Part shown: positions 1 through 10,919 of the stretch, piece after piece
Position numbering within the stretch: position 1 is the stretch's first letter
Layout of the letters: each line of letters begins with the position of its first letter
Origin: Psococerastis gibbosa
Taxonomy: Eukaryota; Arthropoda; Insecta; Psocodea; Psocidae
Length of the DNA: 64,000 nucleotides
Direction: 5' to 3'
Assembly (NCBI GenBank): GCA_963971405.1
Contig: OZ020484.1
Span: 9,052,001 to 9,116,000 of the forward strand
Program-made: the position numbers and the translations under genes
The notes under the pieces: generated by a model
Seen by the model: the letters and a program-made list of their open reading frames with translations, nothing else
Databases searched by the model: none
What the model was told of the DNA's origin: nothing

Positions 1-2040
1 AGGCATCAAAGTCAGCATAGAGTTAAACATGCAAATTGCTTAGGGAGAAACCCAACTCTGGCCGGCGGAATTTACATACCAAACATTTGTTCCTTCCACT
101 ATCCATATTTTTTCGAATATTCGCTGTCGTTGAGTCCAGCCCCGGGGGGTGTTTATGATTTTGTAATGTATTTGCTTGGGTACGCTCCCCCATAACACCT
201 CATATCTACTGTATCTATGATCTTCGCGATACTGTATGTTGCTAAATGTGGAAGTTTGATACCTGAATGTTATTCGAGTGCTTCCATTCTATTGCTTCTA
301 TCTTCTTACTCTTCCCCGGACCCATTTCTTGTACTCGACCCGGTGGGACGCTAGTGCCTTGAGCGCGGCCATTGTCTTTCCTCTTGCTCCGGCAAGTTAT
401 TCAATTCTTTCCTCAAGGGTTGTCCTACCTTGTCTTCTACCTTGTGGTCAACCAGCCAGCCGGCTGTAATGTCAAGAAGAAGTCTATACGGTCTCTTGAG
501 TTTTCACACATATAAAAAACATGCTCTTTACTAACAGGCAAGCTTGTTTAAAATAAAAACCCTTTCAATGCCTAATTAATGGGTAAATTTTGGAGGCTAA
601 CCATTTTTGAATATAATTTGCTGAGATAAAAAAAATGGCGAGATACCGACAGAGATTGTGTAGGGACAAAATAAAAATAAAAGCTGAAAAATACGACCGT
701 CTGATTTTTTATTATCCATTCATTATTTGATATGAGATGAATCGAGTTGTTACAATGGAAAATAGTAAAAAATAACGGGTGAGCTACAAAGAAATTGCAG
801 TTTGAAAAAAATTGGTGGTACCGTGTCAGAAAATCTCTGAAAGGGAGGTGATAATTTTTTCTGTATTACAAGGAATTTATCAAGGCAGCTTAGTTAACTT
901 TTGGAGATTAGACGAGCTTTGTCTTTGCGCTACAGATGTTCTGCCCGCATTTTTTCCATATTATGGATTCCAAGCGAGCGAAGCCAGCAGGATTAGGAAG
1001 CGTTACCTTTATTACAACGTCGCTTCCATCCGCGTCTTAGTAGCACAACAGCCGACAGATTAAGTAAGCTTCTTAAGCTCCAATACCATCGCCTTCGACA
1101 TTTCTATAGCCTCTATACTTTATTTTACACCTTCTAACTGACATTTTTTTTAATAATAATAATTTTCTATCCTGGCGGAGGCTCATATAATTTTCTGCCC
1201 CAATGGCTTATGGTGCCATTCAGGTTTCTTCTGCTTTTGTTCACAGCATTCAATAACAGTCAAGGCCACAGCCAGGATTTTCATTGGAACAAGAAGTAAC
1301 CCGCGTCCACAAAACTTGATTATTATTTTTGTCACTGGGGGCCCGGGGAGTATCTTTTTGGAAATTGAGGCGAGACTTAAACTTTTGATGGCAGTAAAAA
1401 TGTTTCAGAAAAAGACACATTAATAATGTTGCCAACGAGGGCAAATTAATATAGGCGAGCAATATTGGGTTTCTACGCATTTCTAGAATTCTTTAAAGTA
1501 ATACGATTTTCGAACACTAATCGCTATGATAGTGGTATTCCCTACGTTTGGTAAAAAAGGGGAAATAGAGAAATAGCTCAGCGTGAGAATACCTCCGTCA
1601 ACCATAGAAATAGGTATAAGAACCTAACCTCTAACTTCCTTCCAAAGTTTCTTTGCCTTTGGCTATTAACTTATGAACACCTGCATTATAGTCCACATCT
1701 TCCCACATGTTTCCTTTTGTTGTTTTTTTATTAATTTCTGTCGCAGAACTCATTTTTTAAATTAAATAAACATTAAAAGCAAAATTCAAATTAAAACAAC
1801 AGATATGGCCGTTTTCGATTTCCCAAGTACAGTTCCCCAACCAACCGGTCGGGTAAAGTGGGAAACGTAGAGATACATGTTTCCATGGTATTATTTTTCT
1901 TCGTAGAAAAACTGGAGTTCTATTTTTCGTTTTTACTCAGTTTCCCTCAGTTTCATACTTTCCCTCAGGGTAAACCAAACGCAGTGAATACCCCTATTGT
2001 AGAATTTTTTTTTTTTAAATTATGGGGAAATATCAAATAG
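1..2040. other. No gene recognised; AT-rich DNA
   Basis: I see no convincing coding region or complete repeat. Short frames at 278..469, 812..1063 and 1250..1480 have no family motif. At about 449..485 the + strand encodes NQPAGCN, matching the C-terminal peptide of the retroelement tails at 13.2 and 15.4 kb, so this may be a very short 3' remnant of that family. Confidence 0.5.
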
Positions 2041-2049
2041 TGGGATTTA

Positions 2050-2160
2050 GGCATGATGAATTACCAAAATTAGAGGAGGTCACCTCTTCAACCGAAGTTA
2101 ATTTATCATGTCAGTGTTATATATACCATATAGTACTGCAATATATAAAGCATATCTATT
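2050..2160 (+). repeat. SINE-C 3' fragment
   Basis: The stretch GGTCACCTCTTCAACCGAAG, followed by a TCAGTGTTATATA region and TACTGCAATATA, matches the 3' half of the SINE-C copies at 11.7 kb and 40.4 kb. The tRNA-like head is absent, so this is a 5'-truncated copy. Confidence 0.6.
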
Positions 2161-2203
2161 TTCAGTTTTTCTATTTTCTATTTCTTTATTTACATTTCTA
2201 AAT

Positions 2204-2285
2204 CCGCTAGGTTGGCTCAGTAATATAAACAACAAAAAGTCCTTATTAATTAATTAATTAATTTATTTATTCATTTATTTACATA
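2204..2285 (+). repeat. SINE-A 3' fragment
   Basis: CCGCTAGGTTGGCTCAGTAA followed by an AACAAAAAGTC-like segment and a (TAAT/TTTA)n tail matches the 3' end of the SINE-A copies at 20.8, 29.4 and 60.0 kb. Only the tail survives. Confidence 0.7.
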
Positions 2286-2289
2286 GGAG

Positions 2290-3435
2290 AAAGAACTGTC
2301 TCAATACCGGTATTTAATTATTAGCGATTGGAGAGATTTTTATTTTTTTTTATTTTTATATTAAATATTCAATATATATTTAGTTTGGACTACAGTACAT
2401 GGGTATCTGTTCAGTTATGGACTAGTAATGTAATGACTCCAAATTTCCAACCGAGATAACTGTACATAATGTAAGGCAAAGAATACTAAACGGCTCTCGT
2501 TAACATATTCCTATAATAATAAATTTGCTTGCTTACGATAAGCCTTAATTATTGTGGTTTCCCCCCCCCCCTGCCCCCTAACATTTTGTCAGATAATCTG
2601 CAGCTTTTCCTTGAGCATAGCTGCCGGCCAGCAACCGTCTAGCCCATAAACTTCTTAGCCTTTGTGCCCTTTGTCACTTTAATTGCAGTGGGAGGAAGTG
2701 TCTGCTGTGTTGTCCAGCTCAAATTTTCATTATTTCCCCTTTGTATTACTTTCCCGACAAGCGTTTCTTTGTTTTATTTCCGCTATCACCCCGATCGAGG
2801 GCAAATGTATCGTCAGTCACGCCTTTTGTGCTACATGGCGCAGTAGAACGTCAACTTTCTGATTTTTTTTTAGTTATATTAGGTAATTCCGAATCGATTT
2901 CAGGGGGCGTGCTGATTAGCTCTTCTGGTGCTACCTATTCATATAAGCCTTTGCAACTTTTGATTTTGGTTTCGGAGTGTGACGAACCTAGTGCGCTTTC
3001 ACCCCACTATACAATGACAGCAGGCCTGCTGACTTCTGCAGTGTAAGTATAGCCATCTTGCTACGCTTACAAGTACTGCTATATAAACGGTGCATGACAA
3101 AGGGTATGTTCTGAACCCTTGGTATAGAATTCTCCCGGACAATTTGTTTTATATAATGTAACGCCGAGATACATATCAGTACAAATTCGCACAAATTGTT
3201 CTTTGATAATGGGTGTCTCGTTTTAGCCTGATATCACGTCTAATCGGCAATCTCTTTCCGTAAGTCCGCCAACTCATCCGCAAATTTTGTGCTCATTTTT
3301 TGTGATTGCGGCACGTAATTGAAAGCAAACACTCGCCAATTTCAGGTTTCTCCGTATTTAGTAGCAAATAACCCTCAAAGTATATGTAGTATTTTCAATT
3401 TAAACGAGGATGTTTTAGTTTAAGCGGTAGCTATT
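2290..3435. other. No gene recognised
   Basis: AT-rich DNA with a C11 tract near 2561. Overlapping frames at 2664..2846 and 2741..3046 in different phases have no domain motif and look like chance frames. Confidence 0.5.
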
Positions 3436-3439
3436 TTCC

Positions 3440-3712
3440 TTGTTGGACAATTCCAATTCTCTTCCATCTATAGAGATTATTGGTACATTCACTGACTTCC
3501 TTTTCATGAACTACATTACTTCTGTCTTCTTAGACCATTCGCAAGTGCCCTCTCCATTAATTCAAACATGACGTTGATTACTCAGCCAATAACAAACACT
3601 TCGTCAGCACATGCTTGAATGTGGAAGCCTTTCTCTGTCAGCTGTTTGATTAGCTGATCCATTGTAAGACACCATATGAAGGGAAAGAGTACGCCACCCT
3701 GAGAACAACCTC
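3440..3712 (-). pseudogene. Degenerate non-LTR reverse transcriptase (palm) fragment
   Basis: Read on the minus strand from about 3712, the translation gives GCSQGGVLFPFIWCLTMDQL. This corresponds to the GxPQGxxLSPxLW motif of non-LTR (Jockey/I-type) reverse transcriptases. About 30 residues later comes ACADEVFVIG, occupying the place of the catalytic YADD loop. Here Y is replaced by C and the second D by E, so the active site is destroyed. The frame continues through a TKTEV-type segment (KKTEV, then a stop) and KRKSVNVP, the usual NPxKTExxxFTRKRKV region. At least one internal stop and a small deletion are visible. It is a short, dead internal piece of a retrotransposon with no 5' or 3' end. 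I identify it by motif order alone. Confidence 0.75.
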
Positions 3713-3714
3713 TG

Positions 3715-4100
3715 GCTGCTCATATTGCTCGTAATTAAATAACTTGATTTGCAGAAAAAACTATTACTGTGGTAGTCCTGAGAAAGGAGTTCAAGAAACT
3801 GTTAACAATTGGTGTAAGTGAAAGCACATGACAGATATCGAAATATTGAGAAACATTTCTGCTAATTTAATGGATATTTTTGACGGCTCTGCGATCGATA
3901 TTTCCTGTGAAAATTGGCTTTTTTACAACAAAAAAACGCGCAGTGCGGGGGGTTTTCCAATTTGATGTCAAGTTTGCTATAAATCAGACCTAAAATTACA
4001 ACTGGTTGGTCGTAGCTATTCCTATAGTGACTACTATATACATTAAATGTATCCAATTTTGATACTATATCGCTTCAATGCTACACCGAACAGATTTTAA
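3715..4100. other. No gene recognised
   Basis: The sequence upstream (minus-strand sense) of the reverse transcriptase fragment does not continue its reading frame and shows no other motif. Confidence 0.4.
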
Positions 4101-4105
4101 GAATG

Positions 4106-4461
4106 AACAAACTAAGGTCCATAGTGTAACTTTTCGACCTTGAGAACATTGATACCATAAACCCTATGGGGGAACAGTATCAATAGTTGACCTTGAAAAT
4201 TGATAATATTCCCCCATAAGGCTTATGGTATACATGTTTTCAATGTCAAAAATTGATAAACCTTAGTTTGTTCCTACTATTATAAACAAACTAAGGTCCA
4301 TAGTATAACTTTTCGACCTTGAGAACATTGATACCATAAACCCTACGGGGGAACAGTATCAATAGTTGACCTTGAAAATTGATAATATTCCCCCATAGCG
4401 CTTATGGTATACATATTTTCAATGTCAAAAATTGATAAACCATAGTATGTTCCTACTATTA
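4106..4461. repeat. Tandem pair of a 179-bp foldback MITE
   Basis: Two nearly identical units begin with AACAAACTAAGGTCCATAGT at 4106 and 4285, a 179 bp period. Each unit is an imperfect palindrome: the GAACAAACTAAGG start is mirrored by CCTTAGTTTGTTC, and CATAAACCCTATGGGGGAA pairs with TTCCCCCATAAGGCTTATG inside. No coding capacity is seen. A direct tandem arrangement of an entire foldback element is unusual for independent insertion and suggests local duplication. Confidence 0.8.
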
Positions 4462-4464
4462 TGA

Positions 4465-5205
4465 ACCGTATAGTCTACTATAGTGCTTCGTTTTATTCAA
4501 ATATTGTGCGATAAAGTAACGCTGTGCAATTAATTTTTAATTTTGAGTGTGTTCAGTGTCAACAGCACTGGCGTTGTTCAGTCAATACAGTATTTACAGA
4601 ATGCAGGAACAATGGCGGGACTTTGATTATTTCTACTTGATGGGGCAGTGTTTCAATACGGGGCCTCTAGATTTGTCACCACACATCGCAATTTGCGCGC
4701 TCGCTAACGAGATACCGTTCATTCTAATCAAATTGATATTGGTTTTGAACCACGATTTCATCATCCTATTGTAGTGTCCGGCATCATTAGGATTTTGGCT
4801 TTATTTTCGAGTAAAGCGACAGTGGTTCAGATTTCAGTGTCATTATTTTTTAAACATTTTTTTGAAATTTATTCACTGATTGTCTCTCCAATTGTCAGGT
4901 GCCGTATTTCTAGGCTGCCACAGTGCTACAAACTATTAGGTGTCCAACAGAACTGCCCATCAGTTATATCGATACCTTAATTCGCAAACCACATAACTAA
5001 CTAACTTGTTGTTAATTGAAAGGATTGTTTTTAACACCTAACATGTCTGACTGAGATTTGACCGTAAGAAGTACGTGTAAACTCAAAACTTACTCTTCGA
5101 GATCGTTAAGCTTGTCTGTGACTCCAATAATCTTTAGCCTATTAGCGGTGCCATCGAGTGGATATTAGTAGTGAACAAAGTTCCGAGTTTTGTGTTTCAA
5201 GAATT
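4465..5205. other. No gene recognised
   Basis: Frames at 4547..4774 and 4774..4980 abut each other but carry no recognisable motif. They are treated as chance frames. Confidence 0.4.
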
Positions 5206-5207
5206 CC

Positions 5208-5345
5208 GATCCCTCTCGAGTGTAGAGGGATAACTAAGCCTTCTTAGTCGTTGAAGCATATCCCGGCAAAACAAGTCCTCTTGAGGAACTTAGGGCCGGG
5301 ATAACTAATGGTGTTTGTTAATTGTAGTTTTTTTTTTAAATAAAC
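5208..5345 (+). repeat. Possible retroelement 3' UTR repeat
   Basis: The segment ATCCCGGCAAAACAAGTCCT followed by CTTGAGGAACTTAGGGCCGG recurs in inverse orientation at 25060..25110. The copy ends in a T-rich stretch and AAATAAACATTCG. The two-copy match and the end position suggest the 3' end of a retroelement; no coding part is attached. Confidence 0.4.
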
Positions 5346-5427
5346 ATTCGATTATATTCAATTCAATATTTTTAATATTAGCTTGAGAGTAAACTTACCT
5401 GAGATAACCTTAGAAGAGACTCGCGAC

Positions 5428-6135
5428 GTAAATGCCTCAAGTCACTTCAACTCCTAAGGACTGTTGGACATTACAGTTGAAGAGCCGATAGAGCTACTCT
5501 GATGAAATTATATAGAGCATTGCTGATGCCCCGGTAGACTTTGGCTCCAAAATTTGCAGGTCAGAGGTCAGCTAGCAAGACCCTACTTGAATGCTGGGAT
5601 CCAATTCACATTGAAGCACTGCAAATTGCCTCAGGAGCATTCCACTCTCCACCAATAAACAGCCTATTATCTGGAATTAAACAAACAATTGTTGGAAAGT
5701 CGCAGATTAATTTTCAACTACTGTTTCGCTACTCATATCTCTTATACTCAAGCAACTTCAAATCTGTATCTCAGCCTTTTTGACATAGGCTCTGCTACGT
5801 ATAGGCCACACACGACACAACCATGGTCATCTGATGGCAGGTACACCATCTACACCTTGCGACTGCGGTGGAGCACTAACTGTTAAGCATCTTCTGGTGG
5901 AATGTAGAAATGTAGAGCCTTAAATAGTTCCTAACTACATTTAAATATACCTACTTAATTAAATATACTCCCCACTAACTTATTTATATTTCCTATTAAC
6001 TATTATTATTATTATTATTATTATTAACAATATCAACAGTTGTTCTGGACCCATCACGGGCCACGGCCTACCGGGTCCACGGTATTTTTGTCTCTCAAAT
6101 GTACATTGTATGATTATATAATATTGATTGATTGA
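5428..6135 (+). pseudogene. Degenerate Jockey/I-type non-LTR retrotransposon 3' end
   Basis: The + strand reads KCLKSLQLLRT, then RADRATLMKLYRALLMPR, then SASKTLLECWDPIHIEALQI and ASGAFHSPPINSL. This is the conserved C-terminal thumb region of Jockey/I-clade reverse transcriptases (adRxtLlkLYrAL, then ldpihxxxLrlasGAFrtSPvxSL). Two stops interrupt it and a frameshift follows near 5685, after which the other frame gives ESRRLIFNYCFATHI. After an apparent deletion, 5830..5920 encodes CDCGGALTVKHLLVEC, the Cys/His motif that follows the RNase H domain in these elements. The 3' UTR contains an ATT microsatellite and ends in an ATTGATTGATTGATG tail near 6125..6136. The polymerase active site is not in this piece. 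Confidence 0.8.
6001..6026. repeat. (ATT)n microsatellite
   Basis: About nine ATT units lie within the 3' UTR of the retroelement remnant just described. Confidence 0.9.
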
Positions 6136-6139
6136 TGTA

Positions 6140-7155
6140 GAAATACGTATATCGCAACTAGTGATATGCAGGAGCCAAGGGGCGCCAAACACTCTAGCTA
6201 CACCACTGAACGCATCTGATTGTAATCAAATAAGCGATAAATATAGAACAATAATTTTTGCATTAATTTTCAGAATTCATTGTGATCAAAAATAACCAAA
6301 ACCAACAAAATCATAAACAAGCACCCAAGTCATAAAGAGTCTCAATAAAGCAGGCGCTGATAAATATATAAAGCCATAGAATTCAAGAACGAGGGTAAAC
6401 TTAAAAAACTGGAGATGGAAGAGAAAGCAGCAACACAATAACATCAAATCGTAAAAAGAAAAAAATTAGAATGAGAGTGGGGGTGGGTGGGCTAAAAAAT
6501 CAAGCGGTGACGAAGAAGTAATGCGCTCTAGACCAGAATGACTGGGTTTGCGATAGCTGACAAACAAAAACCACGGTTATGAATACGGGAACGCCGCGCG
6601 AGAGAAAATGGAAAAAATTTCTGTGGAATCAGATGAGTGGTTGAAAAATTGTGAGGTCTCCTATTGTTAACCTGGCATGTTCATCATCTTGCTACTTCAC
6701 AGCATACCTGCCTGCTCATCCGACTGCTGAACCACGTACTGCACGTAGGATCCCATCACATTTTACTGTATTTTTACTGTAAATTGCTATATCAATTATT
6801 AACCCCAGGTGCTATTGTTAGCTGCGTCTTTTGTTGCTCTACCTGTGCTTTTATAATTATATATCTTAAGTCTCACACTTTAACCACTATACTATTGTAC
6901 ATGTGCACCATAATCGTTTAAAGTTCCGGCATATTTTAACTTACTTTAGATGGACATTGTCGTTTCCTTTGGAATTTAATTCAAAATCAAACAGAAAACT
7001 TAATTTACTTATTTTACAGTGTAATGATTTTAATTAACGTACTATACGTAGCGGGTGGAATTAGAGTTCCAGCAGAGCCAAAAGCCGTTTTTTTATCTAA
7101 TTATTATATTACTCGTACCCGTACTTTGTTACTTATTTTACTATATATTATACTT
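6140..7155. other. No gene recognised
   Basis: AT-rich DNA with a GTGGGGGTGGGTGG run near 6477. The frame at 6664..6921 shows no motif. Confidence 0.45.
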
Positions 7156-7159
7156 ATAT

Positions 7160-7345
7160 TACGGTCTTCGATGGCATTGTGGTAGCTTGTTCGTAATTGT
7201 GTGAGTGAGTGTGAGTCTACACATCATGCGATCGGTGACCTGTCGTAACTCAACACAGGTATTAGTGGTATTACCTACAGAAGCGACTGAAGAGGTTATT
7301 CGGATACATTCATTGAATTGTTTGCATGCGAATAATATATAGAAA
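7160..7345 (+). repeat. SINE-B copy (tRNA-related)
   Basis: It runs from a degenerate box-A-like GGTAGCTTGTTCG region through GCGATCGGTGACCTGTCGTA and CGACTGAAGAGGTTATTCGG to CATTCATTGAATTGTTTGCA. This follows the same order as the other SINE-B copies. The head is diverged, and the copy ends just before the palindromic MITE at 7371. Confidence 0.7.
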
Positions 7346-7370
7346 AATCCCTTTCGGCTCTGGCCGATCA

Positions 7371-7541
7371 GCAGCCTGATCATGGCGATTATAATACCGG
7401 TATTTATTTAATCCCCTGGTATTTAAAATGTAAACAAGATAATTTTATAATGGAAAGTGCTATTCAAAATTTGTTTGTTTACATTTATAATACCAGGGGA
7501 TTAAATGAACACCGGTATTATAATCGCCATGATCAGGCTGC
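7371..7541. mobile_element. Palindromic MITE, GCAGCCTGATC family
   Basis: Arms of about 65 bp mirror each other: GCAGCCTGATCATGGCGATT begins the left arm and AATCGCCATGATCAGGCTGC ends the right arm. The inner parts (AATCCCCTGGTATT and AATACCAGGGGATT) pair too, around a short spacer with AATGGAAAGTGC. No coding frame is present. Related copies lie at 28650, 38199 and 52856. Confidence 0.8.
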
Positions 7542-7544
7542 TGC

Positions 7545-8180
7545 AGGTGTAGGGAGATTCCGCAGACCCTGCGTTTCCTCTACGCTACCTACGCCATGTA
7601 TGTAATGAAAAATAAAAAATACATAATAATTTTCCCAACCACAACATTAACACACAAAACACTCTTGTGTTCCAAATCTCGAACCACAATGCCGACTATG
7701 AACTTTTTCTTATCAAATTATTTTCACTTTGACTGGATGTCATCTTAAAATGGTTGATTTGTCGTAAAAAGTGTTGATTACCATTATCGTAGATAATAAT
7801 ACGAGCTTTCAGTCGGATTTTAATGCATTCCTCTGCGACCAATATTAACTGAGATATGAATTATATAAGGTTTCAATCGGCCGTCATCTTGTAACTAAAT
7901 AGCGGCTCTAGCTTGTTAACGAACTTGATCAAGACATTTGTATGATCAATTTTTGTGCCTTGTTTCATCAAAATCGGATAATATTTACGGAAGTTTCCTA
8001 AAATCGATATACATAAATACATACATACTGTATATAACATTTTGAGCGGAGGGTGGTTTTAGGCTCAGGGGGTAATGAAATGAAAGGTTAAGAAGACATT
8101 TTCCGGAAGTTGAACATTGGTCGCCGTCTCAATAGGTAGATGAATCTCCCAAAAAAAAATTCGTCATGCTTCCTTCCGCC
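7545..8180. other. No gene recognised
   Basis: AT-rich DNA with no coding motif, SINE box or inverted repeat found by eye. Confidence 0.4.
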
Positions 8181-8184
8181 TGTC

Positions 8185-8400
8185 ACCTTGCCTCAATGAT
8201 AAGCTTGTCTCAACTTGTCCACTATCGCTTGCAGTTGGCGTAGGTTAACATCTAGGACGTGCACCAGTTTGCCAATGGCCAAAAATGTAATGTAAATAAT
8301 GTCCGAAATCCATGGGGTCGTTGGCATAGGACAAGGGACCAATGGACCACTTTAAGTAGGCCTGGGTCCATAAAAAGTCCTTCAGGACATTATTTTATGA
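8185..8400 (+). repeat. Two-copy repeat, second copy at 41.84 kb
   Basis: Blocks CAGTTTGCCAATGGCC, CCGAAATCCATGG, GTCGTTGGCAT and GGACAAGGGACC recur in the same order on the opposite strand at 41840..42025. The shared frame translates to a piece containing SLA.DKGPMDH, but both copies have stops in that frame. I do not recognise the family. A diverged gene-derived or TE-derived segment is possible. Confidence 0.6.
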
Positions 8401-8689
8401 CTATTTTTTCGCATGGGAAATCAGCCGTAGACAGTTCTGCTTTTATACGGGGCAAGGTGAAGTGTAGTAACAGAAGCAAAGAATGGAGAGAAGGTGCACA
8501 AGGAAGTTAAACATTAAAAGGCCAGTTTCCGTGTGCCATTATACTCTCAACACGTTCTCTTTCTCAATAATGCCATATTTAATCCGAAAATATTACCTGC
8601 TGCTCACCTGTAGTATATATTAAGTTAAAACGTAAGTGTTTTGTTCGCAATGAGAGATTGCTATATAACTTCCACTCAATGCACTGTAG

Positions 8690-9062
8690 GGCATGTAGAG
8701 TATTGGTACAGATTCCGACTTTCACTTGAAAGGTTGTTGGTTCGAGTACCACTTATTTTTTTTTTCTTAAAGATTAATCGCACACAAACAATTTAATGAA
8801 TGTATCCGATTGACCTCTTCAGTCGCCTCTGTAGGTTAGTACCTGTTTTGAGCTACGACACGTCTCCGATCGCATGGCGTGTAAAGACTCGCACAAGTGC
8901 CAGCACGTTACCACCTGGCCTTGCTACATTTGCCGGCCATGCTTCGGAGGGTATGTAAAGCAGGCGGTCCCGGGCATTCCTAGTTGAGTGTAAGAGTGGG
9001 CTTTGTAGCCCTAATGACAGGTTGGCTTGGTAATAGAACAAAAAGTCAATATTTACCTAATT
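8690..9062 (+). repeat. SINE-A copy, split by SINE-B
   Basis: The tRNA-like head (GCATGTAGAGTATTGGTACA, then GGTTGTTGGTTCGAGTACC as box B) occupies 8690..8753. The body resumes near 8929 with GGCCATGCTTCGGAGGG and ends with GGTTGGCTTGGTAATAGAAC and AAAAAGTCAATATTTA. The gap is filled by a minus-strand SINE-B, so this is a nested insertion. Confidence 0.85.
8754..8928 (-). repeat. SINE-B inserted in SINE-A
   Basis: On the minus strand it starts with GGCCAGGTGGTAACGTGC (box-A-like TGGCCAGGTGG is nearly intact), then GCGATCGGAGACGTGTCGTA (box-B-like), and ends at CATTAAATTGTTTGTGTGCG with a T-rich end on the + strand. It interrupts SINE-A right after its box B. Confidence 0.85.
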
Positions 9063-9165
9063 ACTGAAAAAGAAAAAAAAGTCCTGAAGGACATAATTCA
9101 TGTCTTAATATTATTAATAAGGATTTATTAATTCATCAATAATTTATTGTTATAGCTCCGCTTAA

Positions 9166-9550
9166 GGCGCTCATTCCACCGACCGGCTAGGGCTATTTAC
9201 AAAAACGGTGACGTGGTAGCAGACATTCAAGACTTAGGTGGCGATTCCACCGATCTCGCATTGCAGAATGCAAATGAAATGTTTGTTTTCCTCTATGCCA
9301 TAGTTAAAATTGATCAATGATTATAGAGTAAAATCACAAACAAACAAACTAAAATTTAAAAATGGCTTCATGGGATATGTGAATTACAAACATTTTAATA
9401 GATTTCTATAAAAAGAAAAACAAACATTTCCGTCAATGTCATTTGCATTCTGCAATGCGAGATCGATGGAAACCCCGCCTAAGTCTTGAATGTCTGCTAC
9501 CACGTCACCGTTTTTGTAAATAGCCCTAGCCGGTCGGTGGAATGGGCGCC
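9166..9550. mobile_element. GGCGC MITE (Harbinger-like), nested structure
   Basis: Terminal inverted repeats of over 70 bp begin GGCGCTCATTCCACCGACCG and end in a matching ...GGTGGAATGGGCGCC. TAA flanks both ends (9163..9165 and 9551..9553), the TWA target duplication typical of PIF/Harbinger elements. Inside each arm is the family core TGACGTGGTAGCAGACAT. A second inverted repeat nests inside at 9237..9479, starting GGTGGCGATTCCACCGATC and also flanked by TTA/TAA, so one relative appears to have jumped into another. No coding capacity is seen. Confidence 0.8.
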
Positions 9551-9554
9551 TAAG

Positions 9555-10030
9555 TAGGTACCTAACTTCAACTTCCTGTTCTACTGTGTATTATGAACCA
9601 ATTTTTCATTGTAGAAGTTTTTTTACGAGTACCTGTTCGCGCCTAAATCCCTACGTCTTATCTTTTGAAAGCAAGTGAAGATAAAGAGAGGAGAAAAAAA
9701 AACACAATTAAGAATGGAGAGCTTCCAAAAGAAGAAAGCGCCACCAATCGTGGGAGATTGAATAATTGAATCAAAATTAAGTTTTGCAGCCGAGAGAATC
9801 CATTTAAATAAAAAAGAGTGATAACCAAAATGACTGGTGGATTATTACAATCTCCCTTTGGGGAGCCTGAGGTATAAATGGAAATGGGGCAGAGAAGAGG
9901 CGGTCCATTTTCTACTATCGCATATGAGCCATCGCTGTGTGTACTAAAACATTTAATACAGTCTTAGTCCCTGCAGGAGTATTTGTAAATGGGACAATCT
10001 GTTAGTATAAAAGGTAGCAAACTTTACAAA
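9555..10030. other. No gene recognised
   Basis: Mixed A-rich sequence with no coding motif or repeat match seen elsewhere in the window. Confidence 0.4.
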
Positions 10031-10034
10031 GACA

Positions 10035-10912
10035 GTTTTTTTGATTTCCAAATTATATATTCGTAGTATAAGGAAAGCTTTGTGACGGTCCAAATTTTCG
10101 ATTCCGAGATTTCAACGGATTTACACGTTTTAAGGTCCCAGGAACCCAAAAAAATGGTTTTTACGAAATGTCTGTCTGTCGTTCTGTGTGTCGTTCTGTC
10201 TGTCTGTGCGTCGATTTCCGGGCAAACTATTCGGTCGATTTTGATGAAATTCGGCAAGTAGATTCACAAAAATCATTCCTCGAGGCAATTTTTTTTATTT
10301 GGCGCTAACTCAATTTCGGGGGGGGGGGGGGGTTATTCTCAAAATACTAAAAAAAAACGTCTAAAAAAATTGTTTCACAAAAACGGCTCCAACGATTTCT
10401 TTTAAATTCACATATATTATAGTCGTCATTATTATTGACAAAATGCGGGGGGTCGCTTGCCACTTGATAGTTTGCTTCTGGGGGTAAAAAAATAAAAATA
10501 GCCTAACTAAATTTTAATGAAAAAGGACTGAAAAATAATTTTTCTGCGAAACCTTTCTATCGATGATTTCTACTTTCAGGTATGTTTTAGGTGTTAAATT
10601 GAGTAACGAAACCGGATAGGTTGCTTTCCCAGAAAAGTATTTGGTTTTGCACAAAAAAATGTTTTTTTTTTTTTTAAATTATAGAAAATTCACGCTCAAA
10701 TGCATTGCATGCCCTGCCAGTATTACTGTGTGGTAATGTGTTGGTCTGACCCATCTAGAATTTACCTCACCTTCAGTGACGTCAGGTGGACGAGATATCC
10801 GAAATTTAACCATAGTAAAATTATTTACCATGAAATTACTCATTTTCTCTATCTACTAATTTTGATAAATTGGAAAGCATGTTCGAGTAAACTCGGTCCG
10901 GTTCTTTTTATA
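10035..10912 (+). repeat. TGCTTTCC repeat, copy 1
   Basis: This ~880 bp repeat is shared with copies at 33046, 35088 and 53065. The order is TTTCCAAATTATATATTCGT, then TAAGGAAAGCTTTGTGACGG, then a TCTGTCTGTC array, GATTTCCGGGCAAACTATTC, a G-tract, TAACGAAACCGGATAGG, a TGACGTCA block, and finally AAATTGGAAAGCATGTTCGA. The ends form a short inverted repeat (TTTCCAAATT and AATTGGAAA). Only short unrelated frames occur, so it is non-autonomous; the superfamily is unclear. Confidence 0.8.
10318..10332. repeat. G15 homopolymer
   Basis: A run of 15 G inside the TGCTTTCC repeat. The run differs in length in each copy of the family. Confidence 0.9.
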
Positions 10913-10919
10913 TTTTCCG

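Noticed and set aside
1250..1285. Short minus-strand frame starting MKILAVALTVIECCE (signal-peptide-like)
   Set aside because: Only 33 codons, no downstream domain and no second copy; expected by chance in this much sequence.
1610..1640. Telomere-like CCTAACCT repeat
   Set aside because: Only one and a half units of the insect TTAGG complement; not an array.
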